NCBI GenBank assembly: GCA_963933975.1 | Contig: CAWVWE010000002.1 | Span: 1 to 64,000 of the forward strand | DNA length: 64,000 nt | From: UBA10364 sp905182675 | GTDB lineage: Bacteria > Bacteroidota > Bacteroidia > Flavobacteriales > Schleiferiaceae | Direction: 5' to 3' | Shown here: piece after piece, positions 52,663 to 61,429 of the stretch | Numbering within the stretch: position 1 is the first letter of the stretch | Layout: each line of letters begins with the position of its first letter | The notes under the pieces: generated by a model | The model's input: the letters and a program-made list of their open reading frames with translations, nothing else | Told to the model about the DNA's origin: nothing | Database searches by the model: none | Program-made: the position numbers and the translations under genes

Positions 52663-53688
52663 ATGATTCAAATACTCGTTACAGGAGGACTCGGATATAT
52701 TGGCTCACACACCGTTGTAGAGCTTATAAATGCAGGTTACGAGCCTATTGTTATTGACAACTTAAGCGAAAGCCCGATTGAGGTAAAGACTCGTATTGAA
52801 AAAATTGTGGGTCGGGAAATTATTTTTCGGCAAGTAGAAATGTGCGATAAATCAGCACTAGATGCTGTTTTAACAGAATTCCCTAAAATCGTCGGTAGCA
52901 TCCACTTTGCCGCATTTCTTTTGGTCAACGAAAGTGTTACTGCACCATTAAAGTATTATTACAACAATCTACTGAGCACCATGAATCTATTAAGGAGCAT
53001 GGAAGAACATGGTATAAGCAACCTCGTATTTTCTAGTTCATGTACGGTTTATGGCACACCTGAAAACCCTCATGTGGACGAAAATGCACCTGTTCAACCT
53101 GCAGAAAGCCCCTATGGTAACACCAAAAAGATGGGAGAAGAGATTCTTCGTGACTTCACCGCCGCAGGTGTTATGAATACTCTGAGCTTGAGATACTTCA
53201 ATCCGATTGGTGCACATCCTACAAGTATGATTGGAGAATTCCAAGATGGCGAACCACATCACTTGGTTCCCTACATCACGGAAACAGCCATAGGTAAACG
53301 TAAAGAATTAAAGGTATTTGGCACGGATTACGACACGAGAGATGGCTCATGTCTGCGGGACTATATTCATGTGATAGATATTGCAAAAGCTCACATTCTA
53401 GCTGTACAGCACTTGGTAGATAGTGATGAGCATGGATACGATGTCATAAACTTAGGATCGGGGAATGGGTCTACAGTATTAGAAATGATCCACGCATTTG
53501 AGCGTGCCACAAATATTCCTATTCCCTATCATATAGCGCCGCGCCGCGCCGGGGATGTGCCAGCTGTTTATGCTAATATCGCCAAGGCTCAGCGTGTTCT
53601 TGGCTGGACTCCTGAAAAAACCTTAGAAGATATGTTGCGCGATGCTTGGAATTTCGAGCAGGCCTTGGTAAAAAAAACAACAATATGA
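52663..53688 (+). CDS. galE: UDP-glucose 4-epimerase
   Basis: A 341-residue epimerase interconverting UDP-glucose and UDP-galactose. TGGLGYIGSHTVVELI binds NAD; the catalytic SSSCTVYG and PYGNTKKMGEEIL contain the Ser and Tyr-Lys; FNPIGAHPTSMIGE and RDGSCLRDYIHVID are GalE markers. The stop overlaps the next start by four bases (ATGA). Confidence 0.93.
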   Translation: MIQILVTGGLGYIGSHTVVELINAGYEPIVIDNLSESPIEVKTRIEKIVGREIIFRQVEMCDKSALDAVLTEFPKIVGSIHFAAFLLVNESVTAPLKYYYNNLLSTMNLLRSMEEHGISNLVFSSSCTVYGTPENPHVDENAPVQPAESPYGNTKKMGEEILRDFTAAGVMNTLSLRYFNPIGAHPTSMIGEFQDGEPHHLVPYITETAIGKRKELKVFGTDYDTRDGSCLRDYIHVIDIAKAHILAVQHLVDSDEHGYDVINLGSGNGSTVLEMIHAFERATNIPIPYHIAPRRAGDVPAVYANIAKAQRVLGWTPEKTLEDMLRDAWNFEQALVKKTTI

Positions 53689-54734
53689 AAAACATTATCA
53701 TTACCGGCGGAGCCGGATTTATAGGTTCACATGTAGTGCGTTTGTTCGTAAATAAGTACCCAAACTACCGCATTATCAATGTTGACTTTTTGACCTATGC
53801 GGGGAATCTCGAGAACTTACAAGACATCGATAAAGCGCCTAATTATGTATTTGAGCGTGTCGATATCGTGGATGCCACAGCGGTCGATGCTTTGTTTGAT
53901 AAATACCAGCCAGAGGGCGTTATTCATTTGGCTGCGGAAAGTCATGTAGACCGATCCATTAAGGATCCACTTGCGTTTTTACGCACGAATGTTTTAGGCA
54001 CAGCAAATCTATTGAACAGCTTCAAGCGCATTCATTCGGATTTTGAAGGCAAGCGCTTCTACCATATCTCTACGGATGAGGTTTACGGAAGCTTGGGCGC
54101 TGAGGGTTTATTTGAAGAGACCACCTCCTATGACCCTAATAGTCCATACAGTGCCTCTAAAGCAAGCTCTGACCACTTTGTGAGGGCCTATGGTGAGACC
54201 TATGGCCTTCCTTATGTCATCACCAATTGCTCTAATAATTATGGGCAGCACCAATTCCCTGAAAAACTCATTCCATTGTTCATTAACAACATTGTTGAAG
54301 AAAAGCCACTACCTGTTTACGGCGATGGAAACTACACCCGCGACTGGCTATACGTCGTGGACCATGCTCGTGCCATTGATCTAGTGTTCCATAACGGAAA
54401 GAACGCCGAAACCTACAACATCGGAGGTTTTAATGAGTGGACCAACCTTAACCTGATCAAGGTTTTATGTACACAAATGGATCAGAAGCTTGGACGAACT
54501 CCAGGGAGCAGCGAAAAACTGATCACCTATGTGAAAGACCGCCCAGGTCATGACAAAAGATATGCTATAGATGCCACGAAAATTCAAAGAGAATTAGGTT
54601 GGGAGCCTAGCGTTACTTTTGAACAAGGGCTAGGCATCACAATTGACTGGTATTTGGCCAATCAAGCATGGTTAAAAAATGTCACCTCAGGATCTTATCA
54701 GGACTACTACAAAAACATGTACGCGAGCAGTTAA
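53685..54734 (+). CDS. rfbB: dTDP-glucose 4,6-dehydratase
   Basis: A 349-residue dehydratase, first step from dTDP-glucose towards dTDP-rhamnose and other deoxy sugars. ITGGAGFIGSHVVRLF is the NAD site; HLAAESHVDRSIKDP, STDEVYGSLGAEG and YSASKASSDHFVRAYG are RmlB signatures. I start at 53685 (MKNIIITGG), with the ATGA overlap to galE. The partner genes for dTDP-glucose synthesis and later rhamnose steps are not in this window. Confidence 0.94.
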   Translation: MKNIIITGGAGFIGSHVVRLFVNKYPNYRIINVDFLTYAGNLENLQDIDKAPNYVFERVDIVDATAVDALFDKYQPEGVIHLAAESHVDRSIKDPLAFLRTNVLGTANLLNSFKRIHSDFEGKRFYHISTDEVYGSLGAEGLFEETTSYDPNSPYSASKASSDHFVRAYGETYGLPYVITNCSNNYGQHQFPEKLIPLFINNIVEEKPLPVYGDGNYTRDWLYVVDHARAIDLVFHNGKNAETYNIGGFNEWTNLNLIKVLCTQMDQKLGRTPGSSEKLITYVKDRPGHDKRYAIDATKIQRELGWEPSVTFEQGLGITIDWYLANQAWLKNVTSGSYQDYYKNMYASS

Positions 54735-54752
54735 TTGCGTAATTTGCGCGCC

Positions 54753-55703
54753 ATGAGAGGGGTCGTAATAAAAAGCACAGGAAGTTGGTATCACGTTCGA
54801 GAAATCGACAGTGGTTCATTGTTCGATTGCAGAATTAAAGGGAAATTCCGCATTACTGGAATCAAAAGCACCAACCCCCTCGCTGTTGGAGACGTTGTTG
54901 TTTTTGAATTAGAAGACGGCTATGAGCATCAAGGGGTTATAAGCGGTATTGAAGACCGACGTAACTATATCATTCGAAAAAGTGTCAATCTAAGTAAGCG
55001 CATTCAGATCATTGCCTCTAATATGGATCAAGCCTTATTAGTTACTACCCTCGCCCAGCCAGCTACATCTACTGGGTTTATGGACCGTTTTTTAACCACT
55101 GCGGAAGCCTACAATATCCCGACGATCATCGTATTTAATAAATTAGACGTTTACGGCGAAGAGGAATTGGCTGAACTCGCCTATCGGAAAGCAGTCTATG
55201 GAGCCATTGGATATACCATCCTGGAGACTTCAGCAACGGAATCCATAGGATTAGAAGAACTAAAAAAGGTTCTAAAAGATAAAAACACACTTTTGAGCGG
55301 CCACAGTGGTGTAGGGAAAAGTACGTTAATAAACGCAGTGGAGCCTTCTCTTGATATCAGAACGGGTGAGGTAAGCACCTCCTCGCATCACAAAGGACAG
55401 CATACTACTACGTTCGCTGAAATGCATCCATTGCAGATTGGCGGCGACATTATCGATACACCAGGAATCAAAGGGTTTGGCCTCGTCAATTTAGAAAAAG
55501 AGGAGATAAGCCATTTCTTCCCTGAAATTTTCGCCCTAAGCAAAGGGTGTAAATATCACAATTGTCTGCATGTTAATGAACCGCTATGCGCTGTTAAAAA
55601 CGCAATAGAGTCCAATAATATTGCACCAACTCGATATGAGAGTTATATTAACCAATTAAACGACTATGATGAAGAAAATCATTACCGCAGCACTAGCCAT
55701 TAG
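54753..55703 (+). CDS. rsgA: Ribosome small subunit-dependent GTPase A
   Basis: A 316-residue circularly permuted GTPase that checks late 30S assembly. An N-terminal OB domain is followed by G-motifs out of usual order: NKLD in IVFNKLDVYG, then P-loop SGHSGVGKSTLIN and DTPG in IIDTPGIKGFG. The zinc site is GCKYHNCLHVNEPLC. I start at the ATG at 54753; upstream in-frame TTG at 54735 directly abuts the rfbB stop but adds only six residues. Its last 38 bases overlap the next gene. Confidence 0.94.
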   Translation: MRGVVIKSTGSWYHVREIDSGSLFDCRIKGKFRITGIKSTNPLAVGDVVVFELEDGYEHQGVISGIEDRRNYIIRKSVNLSKRIQIIASNMDQALLVTTLAQPATSTGFMDRFLTTAEAYNIPTIIVFNKLDVYGEEELAELAYRKAVYGAIGYTILETSATESIGLEELKKVLKDKNTLLSGHSGVGKSTLINAVEPSLDIRTGEVSTSSHHKGQHTTTFAEMHPLQIGGDIIDTPGIKGFGLVNLEKEEISHFFPEIFALSKGCKYHNCLHVNEPLCAVKNAIESNNIAPTRYESYINQLNDYDEENHYRSTSH

Positions 55704-56373
55704 TGCCCTCGCCTTAACCTCTTGTGTTGGAAGCGCAAAAGCAGTTGTTTCTACGAATGAAGTAGTCACTAAAATAAAACCTGTAAATACTGCTTTTGAA
55801 TGGAGCAAAGGAGGTGAATTCGCCTATTTATATCTACAAACTTTTGACCTGGCTGAATCTAAATTAGACGCAGTGGCATCTAAAGGTATGGGTCAAGCAA
55901 TTTTCATAGACGCCCCATTCTTACTCATTGATCCGGTGGCAACCACTAGATTTTTCACGGATGTCGTGGAGCCCGGAACAGCATTTAGAATAAATGAACT
56001 TGCTGGATTCTCGAAAAACACCTACAGCGAAAGAGGAATTGCATTCTTAAGAGCATGCTCTGAAAGAGGTCTAATGGTTTATATTTTAGCCAATGAGAAA
56101 GAAATCACAGGAATCATACAAGATTTAAGTAGAATGCAGATCGAAGTAATGCCCTGTATGATTGAAGGTGAGATAATCCCTGGATCAATGGCCCAAAACA
56201 TGACCTTGATGGAATTGAAAAACGGAAATAGGTTGGGTATGATTCTAACTACCAGTTTAGGTGAAGCGTCAGGTTTTACAGGTATGACAGATGCCATGCG
56301 CGAATCTGCAAGCCAATTATACCAGGAGGTCGCTGATAAATTAATCTTGTTCCCTAATCCAGCATTTAACTAA
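55666..56373 (+). CDS. Lipoprotein with degenerate HAD class (e(P4)-like acid phosphatase) fold
   Basis: A 235-residue lipoprotein (ALALTSC20). It resembles the lipoprotein e(P4)/class C acid phosphatase group of the HAD family: FEWSKGGEFAYLYLQTFDLAE is like the N-terminal stretch of that group, then FIDAPFLLIDP, a VYILANEKE block and LGMILTTSLGEASGF. However, motif I DxD appears as D82-A-P84, the motif II Thr is Ala and the motif IV acidic pair is replaced by Thr-Ser. It is therefore likely inactive as a phosphatase. The reading frame is intact and overlaps rsgA by 38 bases, while its stop abuts dtd. Role unknown. Confidence 0.6.
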   Translation: MMKKIITAALAISALALTSCVGSAKAVVSTNEVVTKIKPVNTAFEWSKGGEFAYLYLQTFDLAESKLDAVASKGMGQAIFIDAPFLLIDPVATTRFFTDVVEPGTAFRINELAGFSKNTYSERGIAFLRACSERGLMVYILANEKEITGIIQDLSRMQIEVMPCMIEGEIIPGSMAQNMTLMELKNGNRLGMILTTSLGEASGFTGMTDAMRESASQLYQEVADKLILFPNPAFN

Positions 56374-56826
56374 ATGAGGGCTCTACTGCAACGTGTTTCT
56401 GAGGCATCCGTTGCAGTACAGGGAAACGTATTGGGAGAAATATCTAAAGGACTCCTTGTTTTACTTGGCATTGGGTCTGATGACACCCAAGAAGATGCTG
56501 ATTGGCTGAGTCGGAAAATAAGCAATATGCGTCTTTTTCCGGATGAAGATCTCGTAATGAATCTTGACATCGCTCAAGCTCATGGATCCATTCTCCTGAT
56601 CAGTCAGTTTACGTTGCAGGCTAGTACACAGAAAGGTAATAGACCCAGCTATATCAAAGCAGCACGTCCTGCTATAGCTGAGCCACTTTACGAATACTTC
56701 AAAGACCGTCTATGTTCTGAAAGTGGGCAAGATGTACAATCCGGTATATTTGGGTCCGATATGCAAGTGCAACTCATCAACGATGGTCCAGTGACCATTT
56801 GGATAGATTCAAAAAACAGAGAATAA
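56374..56826 (+). CDS. dtd: D-aminoacyl-tRNA deacylase
   Basis: A 150-residue enzyme that frees tRNA from wrongly attached D-amino acids. MRALLQRVSEASVAVQG is the usual start; the SQFTL motif is in ILLISQFTLQAST, and the cross-subunit Gly-cisPro is in NDGPVTIWIDSK. Length is normal. Its ATG immediately follows the stop of the HAD-like lipoprotein gene. Confidence 0.96.
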   Translation: MRALLQRVSEASVAVQGNVLGEISKGLLVLLGIGSDDTQEDADWLSRKISNMRLFPDEDLVMNLDIAQAHGSILLISQFTLQASTQKGNRPSYIKAARPAIAEPLYEYFKDRLCSESGQDVQSGIFGSDMQVQLINDGPVTIWIDSKNRE

Positions 56827-56827
56827 T

Positions 56828-57187
56828 ATGGCTCTAGACCCTATAAACGTAGATCGATCACTTCCCTTAGGAAAACTCCAAGTGGATGTGCACGAGTGGA
56901 TCGCCAATCATGGCGTACGCTACTTCAATGAACTCACGAACATGGCTCAGCTTACAGAGGAGGTTGGCGAAGTCGCTAGAATCATTGCGCGTCGTTATGG
57001 CGAACAAAGTGAAAAGGAGAGTGACCAATCAAAAGACTTGGGTGAAGAACTTAGCGATGCTCTGTTCGTCATACTTTGTCTGGCAAACCAGACCGGTACC
57101 GATCTTCAAGTAGCTTTTGATAAAAAAATGAAGGTCAAACAAGAGCGTGACCACGAAAGGCATCAGAATAACAAAAAATTGAAATAA
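56828..57187 (+). CDS. MazG-like nucleotide pyrophosphohydrolase
   Basis: A 119-residue single-domain MazG-type protein that probably hydrolyses non-canonical nucleoside triphosphates. The Mg-binding acids are in QLTEEVGEVARIIARRYG (about 39-56) and LGEELSDALFVILCLAN (about 77-93). It is one base after dtd and ends the rightward run at a very strong hairpin. Confidence 0.88.
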   Translation: MALDPINVDRSLPLGKLQVDVHEWIANHGVRYFNELTNMAQLTEEVGEVARIIARRYGEQSEKESDQSKDLGEELSDALFVILCLANQTGTDLQVAFDKKMKVKQERDHERHQNNKKLK

Positions 57188-57199
57188 GCATTGTTTCAC

Positions 57200-57240
57200 A
57201 AACAAGAAAGCCGCCTTACATTAAGGCGGCTTTCTTGTTT
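57200..57240. terminator. Bidirectional terminator with perfect 19-bp stem
   Basis: Arms at 57200-57218 and 57222-57240 pair without mismatch around a three-base loop, with a GCCGCC/GGCGGC core and A/T-rich ends. It lies between the stops of the rightward mazG-like gene and the leftward TonB receptor gene and can serve both. Confidence 0.92.
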
Positions 57241-57254
57241 GCGGAATGATTTAG

Positions 57255-59345
57255 CTATCTAAATCTCAATTCGATCCCCGTAGAAATCCAACGACCTGGC
57301 TGGGCGACATTACCCCTATCAAAATAGTATTGATCAAGAGCATTGTTGATGTTTAAAAACGCTTGGAAGGGTATTTGACGGCGGGTTATACCGGCGACAG
57401 GAGCCCAATAAAGTTTGGCATCTACAGTTAAAAATGGTGCATAGTCAACCTGTTCACCTGTGGTAAAAGACTCGTAGGTACCCACCCGGTCTTGAGCAGT
57501 TACTGCCCACTTGAGAAAAAGACCATTACCCAGTCTATTGTTTACCGTGATATTAGCTTTCGCACCTAAATAGTCTAGAGCATATAAAGACGTGTATTCT
57601 ACCTCAGGTGTGCTTCCCTGCATAAACATGAAGGAACCAACAATACTGCGTACAAAATCTTTGCGTTTGGAGGCGTAATAACCAAAGTTCCCCTCTAAAC
57701 CCGTAAGGTTGAGGTTGGTGATGTTTTGTGCAAATGCCGTATCGTTCCCGGGAAACTTCACCCAATCAATGAGGTTGGTAGAACGACGGTGGAAAGCAGC
57801 TGCGTTATAACGTATATTATTCTGGACTCCGCGGCGATAACCTGCTTCGAAATTCTGGGCACTTTCATGATCTAAATCCAAGGATCCGTAGGCATTTCCA
57901 CGTGCGTAATATAGATCGGTGTAGGTAGGATAGCGTACACTTTGGTCGACAGAGGCATATAAAGTAGATAGTTTTCCAAGCTTGAAGCCCACATCAATTC
58001 CTGGACTCCAGGCACTAACAATAATTTCCGAGCCTAATTGACGTTGGTTCAATAGCATCCCTGCTGTAATTCTTAAAGGACCGTCACTGTAACGGTGCTC
58101 CGCGAAATAGCTCATGTTTAATTGGTCCTGGTAACGGGTGTAAGACGCAGGCCAATTTGGAACCTCTACAGGGTCTATAATTCCTGTTTGACCCAAGGCA
58201 TTGGAGAGAATTTCATCATAACGTATATTCATACCCACCGTAGTAATGTGACGTGGATTCCACTCGTAAGAGCCGTGGGTATTTGCGGTCCATGCTGCTG
58301 TTTTGTGGAAGTTGTGACCGCCATACCATGATGCCGCGGTGTCCCCAGTGTTGGCACGAAAATAAGTGCCGTCTTCATTTCTTTCATAGGCGACCTGATC
58401 GGCATTAAAGCCAGCGAGACCTTGGGTTTCTCGATAGAGTTCAAATCTATCTGTAGCGCCTACATAATTAACTTTCAAGTCATACGAAAAACCATTCTTT
58501 TTCAAATTCAAGCGCGCTCCTAAAACACGTGTCGACGTCGCCTCAAACTGGTCTGGAAACGACGACGAGTAATAGTTTGATGCACCAAATCCTTTTTGAT
58601 TTTCAGCATACAAAAGTGACAAATTACCCAATGTCCCTCCGAAGTTTACAGCACGGTCCAGGGACATCATAAATCTATCGCTTTTGAAATCTGTGTTCGC
58701 CATATAGCCACTGCTCTGGTCACGTTGGTAAGCGATCTGTGCACCCCATTTCCCTATCTTCTTTCCTGCATTAAATCCATGGTGCTGAAGACCGTAACTA
58801 CCTGCAGACACTCTGTATCCTCCATTGATTTTTACTTGCGCTTTCTTAAGCACAATGTTTACCACTCCAGTCATAGCTCCCACCCCATGAACTCTTGAAG
58901 CTCCTCCGTGCAAAACTTCAATTCGCTCTATCATCGCGATAGGAATGGGAAGGTTCATGTTGTGATGACCAGTTTGCGCATTGTTCATGCGAACTCCATC
59001 CACAAGAACCAGGGTTTGGTCAAACGTACCTCCACGAATACCCAGGTCAGACTGAACGTCTAGGGGACCGCGCTGACGTACATCGATTCCTGCGACAAAC
59101 TCAAGTAATTCATTGATCGTATTCACAGGCAATTCCTGAATCTCCTTAGCCGTAATAACAGTTACCGTTCGAGCCGCCTGAGCGTAGGTATCTCCCGCCA
59201 CAGATGTGCTGACTTCGACTTCATTTAATAAGGTTGGGCGCTCTTTTTTTGAAACAATTCCTCTCAATCCTGAGCGCTGTCCAAATTCTTGAGCACTTGA
59301 TGAAACGGTTAAAAGCAGTAGGGAAACAATTAAAATACTTCTCAT
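57255..59345 (-). CDS. TonB-dependent outer-membrane receptor (BtuB/FepA-like)
   Basis: A 696-residue receptor without the carboxypeptidase-regulatory N-terminal domain. After the signal peptide (ILIVSLLLLTVSSSAQ) the plug runs about 42-165 (VTVITAKEIQELPVNTINEL, DLGIRGGTFDQTLVLVDGV, VHGVGAMTGVVNIVLKK), and then a 22-strand barrel ends with the aromatic/charged WISTGIELRFR. The resemblance is to vitamin B12/siderophore type receptors; the substrate is not shown. A promoter match has its -33 end inside the atpC terminator. Confidence 0.92.
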   Translation of the reverse strand: MRSILIVSLLLLTVSSSAQEFGQRSGLRGIVSKKERPTLLNEVEVSTSVAGDTYAQAARTVTVITAKEIQELPVNTINELLEFVAGIDVRQRGPLDVQSDLGIRGGTFDQTLVLVDGVRMNNAQTGHHNMNLPIPIAMIERIEVLHGGASRVHGVGAMTGVVNIVLKKAQVKINGGYRVSAGSYGLQHHGFNAGKKIGKWGAQIAYQRDQSSGYMANTDFKSDRFMMSLDRAVNFGGTLGNLSLLYAENQKGFGASNYYSSSFPDQFEATSTRVLGARLNLKKNGFSYDLKVNYVGATDRFELYRETQGLAGFNADQVAYERNEDGTYFRANTGDTAASWYGGHNFHKTAAWTANTHGSYEWNPRHITTVGMNIRYDEILSNALGQTGIIDPVEVPNWPASYTRYQDQLNMSYFAEHRYSDGPLRITAGMLLNQRQLGSEIIVSAWSPGIDVGFKLGKLSTLYASVDQSVRYPTYTDLYYARGNAYGSLDLDHESAQNFEAGYRRGVQNNIRYNAAAFHRRSTNLIDWVKFPGNDTAFAQNITNLNLTGLEGNFGYYASKRKDFVRSIVGSFMFMQGSTPEVEYTSLYALDYLGAKANITVNNRLGNGLFLKWAVTAQDRVGTYESFTTGEQVDYAPFLTVDAKLYWAPVAGITRRQIPFQAFLNINNALDQYYFDRGNVAQPGRWISTGIELRFR

Positions 59346-59372
59346 GATCTAAGTAGATGTGTATTAGTATCG

Positions 59373-59400
59373 CAAATATAGGGCGCAAAAAAATCCCCAA
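59373..59400 (-). promoter_or_regulatory. Putative promoter of the TonB receptor gene
   Basis: The minus strand has TTG (59400-59398), a 17-base spacer and TATATTTG (59380-59373), a full match. The -33 TTG is part of the terminator stem of atpC. Confidence 0.5.
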
Positions 59401-59419
59401 GACTTAAGTCTTGGGGATT
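59387..59419 (-). terminator. Rho-independent terminator of atpDC
   Basis: A perfect palindrome, AATCCCCAAGACTT (59392-59405) with AAGTCTTGGGGATT (59406-59419), followed on the minus strand by seven T. It lies 23 bases after the atpC stop. Confidence 0.88.
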
Positions 59420-59441
59420 GCAGTAGTTTACTCGATCGCAT

Positions 59442-59732
59442 TTAGCTTGCGAGTACAGATATGACATTGTTCTTACATTCGACAACACCACCTTTTACCT
59501 CAACGGTACATAGTTTATCGTCTGTTACATCAAGAATAACTCGAGAGCTCATGTGGTCTAAGGTTCTTGTGTCGTCTGCGACGCGAACGCGCACCGTTCC
59601 TATTGCTAGAGTAGCAATCAAGGGTGCATGATCGTTCAGGATTTGGAACAATCCATCTTTCCCAGGCAACTGAACAGCGCTCACTTCTCCTTTGAACAAT
59701 ACCTCTTCAGGTGTAATGACTTCTAAGTACAT
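59442..59732 (-). CDS. atpC: ATP synthase F1 subunit epsilon
   Basis: A 96-residue short epsilon subunit, with only the N-terminal beta-sandwich (MYLEVITPEEVLFKGEVSAV, LPGKDGLFQILNDHAPLIATL). The C-terminal helix pair that inhibits ATPase in other bacteria is absent, as usual in Bacteroidota. It is eight bases after atpD. Confidence 0.94.
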   Translation of the reverse strand: MYLEVITPEEVLFKGEVSAVQLPGKDGLFQILNDHAPLIATLAIGTVRVRVADDTRTLDHMSSRVILDVTDDKLCTVEVKGGVVECKNNVISVLAS

Positions 59733-59740
59733 AGTCTGTT

Positions 59741-61252
59741 TTATTCAGCAGCTTCAGCCAACATTTTCTCACCAGCTTCAATCACTTCTTCAATGGTTCC
59801 CTTCAAGTTGAAAGCAGCCTCTGGATATTGATCCAAAGCACCATCGAGAATCATATTAAAGCCTTTGATTGTATCCTTAATATCTACCAATACCCCCGGC
59901 AGGCCAGTAAACTGCTCTGCAACATGGAATGGTTGAGATAGGAAACGAGCTACACGACGTGCACGAGATACAATAAGCTTATCTTCTTCAGACAACTCTT
60001 CCATACCTAAAATGGCAATAATGTCTTGCAACTCTTTATAACGCTGAAGTGTTTCTTTCACTCTCTGCGCCGTATCATAGTGCTCAGCGCCTACGATGTC
60101 AGCAGTCAAAATTCTGGACGTAGAATCCAATGGATCAACCGCTGGATAGATTCCTTGCTCTGCGATCTTACGAGACAATACCGTGGTGGCATCTAAGTGA
60201 GCAAAAGTTGTTGCCGGTGCAGGATCTGTAAGATCATCTGCAGGAACGTATACTGCCTGTACTGAGGTAATGGAACCATTTTTAGTCGATGTAATACGCT
60301 CTTGCATGGCACCCATTTCTGAGGCTAGAGTAGGTTGATAACCCACTGCAGAAGGCATACGTCCTAAAAGTGCACTTACCTCAGAACCCGCCTGTGTGAA
60401 GCGGAAAATATTATCAACGAAGAATAGGATGTCTCTACCCTGTCCGTCGCCTTCTCCATCACGGAAGTACTCTGCTAAAGTCAGACCAGAAAGCGCAACA
60501 CGTGCACGTGCACCAGGAGGCTCATTCATCTGACCAAATACGAAGGTTGCTTTTGAGTCCTTCATCAACTCTTTATCTACTTTGCTCAAATCCCATCCGC
60601 CATTTTCCATAGCATGCATGAATTCTGGACCATAATTGATAATGCCTGACTCTAGCATCTCACGCATCAGGTCATTTCCTTCACGAGTACGCTCTCCGAC
60701 ACCGGCAAATACAGAAAGACCACCGTGGCCCTTTGCAATATTGTTAATCAATTCTTGAATCAATACTGTTTTACCCACACCAGCACCGCCAAATAAACCA
60801 ATTTTACCACCTTTAGAATAAGGTTCAATAAGGTCAATGACTTTGATACCCGTAAAAAGTACTTCAGTAGCCGTACTTAAATCCTCAAAAGCTGGTGCTG
60901 GACGGTGAATAGGCAGGCCTCTTGAACGGTCAATACCGCCAATACCATCTATATCTTCTCCAACAACGTTGAATACACGTCCGTAGATTTGATCGCCAAT
61001 AGGCATTGTGATAGCAGATCCTAAAGATCTAACTTCCTGACCTCTTTGACATCCGTCAAGAGAATCCATAGATATAGCCCGAACGGTATCTTGACCAACG
61101 TGCTTTTGAACTTCTAATACGACGACTTGGCCGGTAGATTTCGTTACTTCTAGTGCTTCATATATTCTAGGAAGCTCACCTTCTGTACCATCAAATTTAA
61201 CGTCCACTACAGGGCCGATAATTTGAGAGATTTTTCCAACTAATTGAGACAT
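59741..61252 (-). CDS. atpD: ATP synthase F1 subunit beta
   Basis: A 503-residue catalytic subunit. The P-loop is GLFGGAGVGKTVLIQELI, the catalytic Glu region is GVGERTREGNDLMREM, SALLGRMPSAVGYQPTL is the conserved catch-loop region, and GMEELSEEDKLIV corresponds to the DELSEED hinge. The other ATP synthase genes are elsewhere; a detached atpDC pair is the rule in Bacteroidota. A promoter match lies about 30 bases upstream. Confidence 0.97.
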   Translation of the reverse strand: MSQLVGKISQIIGPVVDVKFDGTEGELPRIYEALEVTKSTGQVVVLEVQKHVGQDTVRAISMDSLDGCQRGQEVRSLGSAITMPIGDQIYGRVFNVVGEDIDGIGGIDRSRGLPIHRPAPAFEDLSTATEVLFTGIKVIDLIEPYSKGGKIGLFGGAGVGKTVLIQELINNIAKGHGGLSVFAGVGERTREGNDLMREMLESGIINYGPEFMHAMENGGWDLSKVDKELMKDSKATFVFGQMNEPPGARARVALSGLTLAEYFRDGEGDGQGRDILFFVDNIFRFTQAGSEVSALLGRMPSAVGYQPTLASEMGAMQERITSTKNGSITSVQAVYVPADDLTDPAPATTFAHLDATTVLSRKIAEQGIYPAVDPLDSTSRILTADIVGAEHYDTAQRVKETLQRYKELQDIIAILGMEELSEEDKLIVSRARRVARFLSQPFHVAEQFTGLPGVLVDIKDTIKGFNMILDGALDQYPEAAFNLKGTIEEVIEAGEKMLAEAAE

Positions 61253-61280
61253 GATGTGTTCTTGTTTTTATAAGAAGCAG

Positions 61281-61311
61281 CAAAAGTAGTTGATAGGGCT
61301 GTTTTAGACAA
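61281..61311 (-). promoter_or_regulatory. Putative promoter of atpDC
   Basis: The minus strand has TTG (61311-61309), a 20-base spacer and TACTTTTG (61288-61281), a full match to the Bacteroidota pattern. Confidence 0.65.
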
Positions 61312-61429
61312 CTGATAAGGGCAGAAACTGGATAGCCGTATGTTAGTTGTTAACAAGTTATCAACAATTAAAGCTGTTTACCTCTTCGTAATAGCTATTT
61401 CAAATACTTTAACGAAGTATTTTTGCAGC

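Noticed and set aside
59346..59441. Possible cobalamin riboswitch before the TonB receptor
   Set aside because: The 96-base gap is filled by a terminator and a promoter; no room or conserved B12-box-like core.
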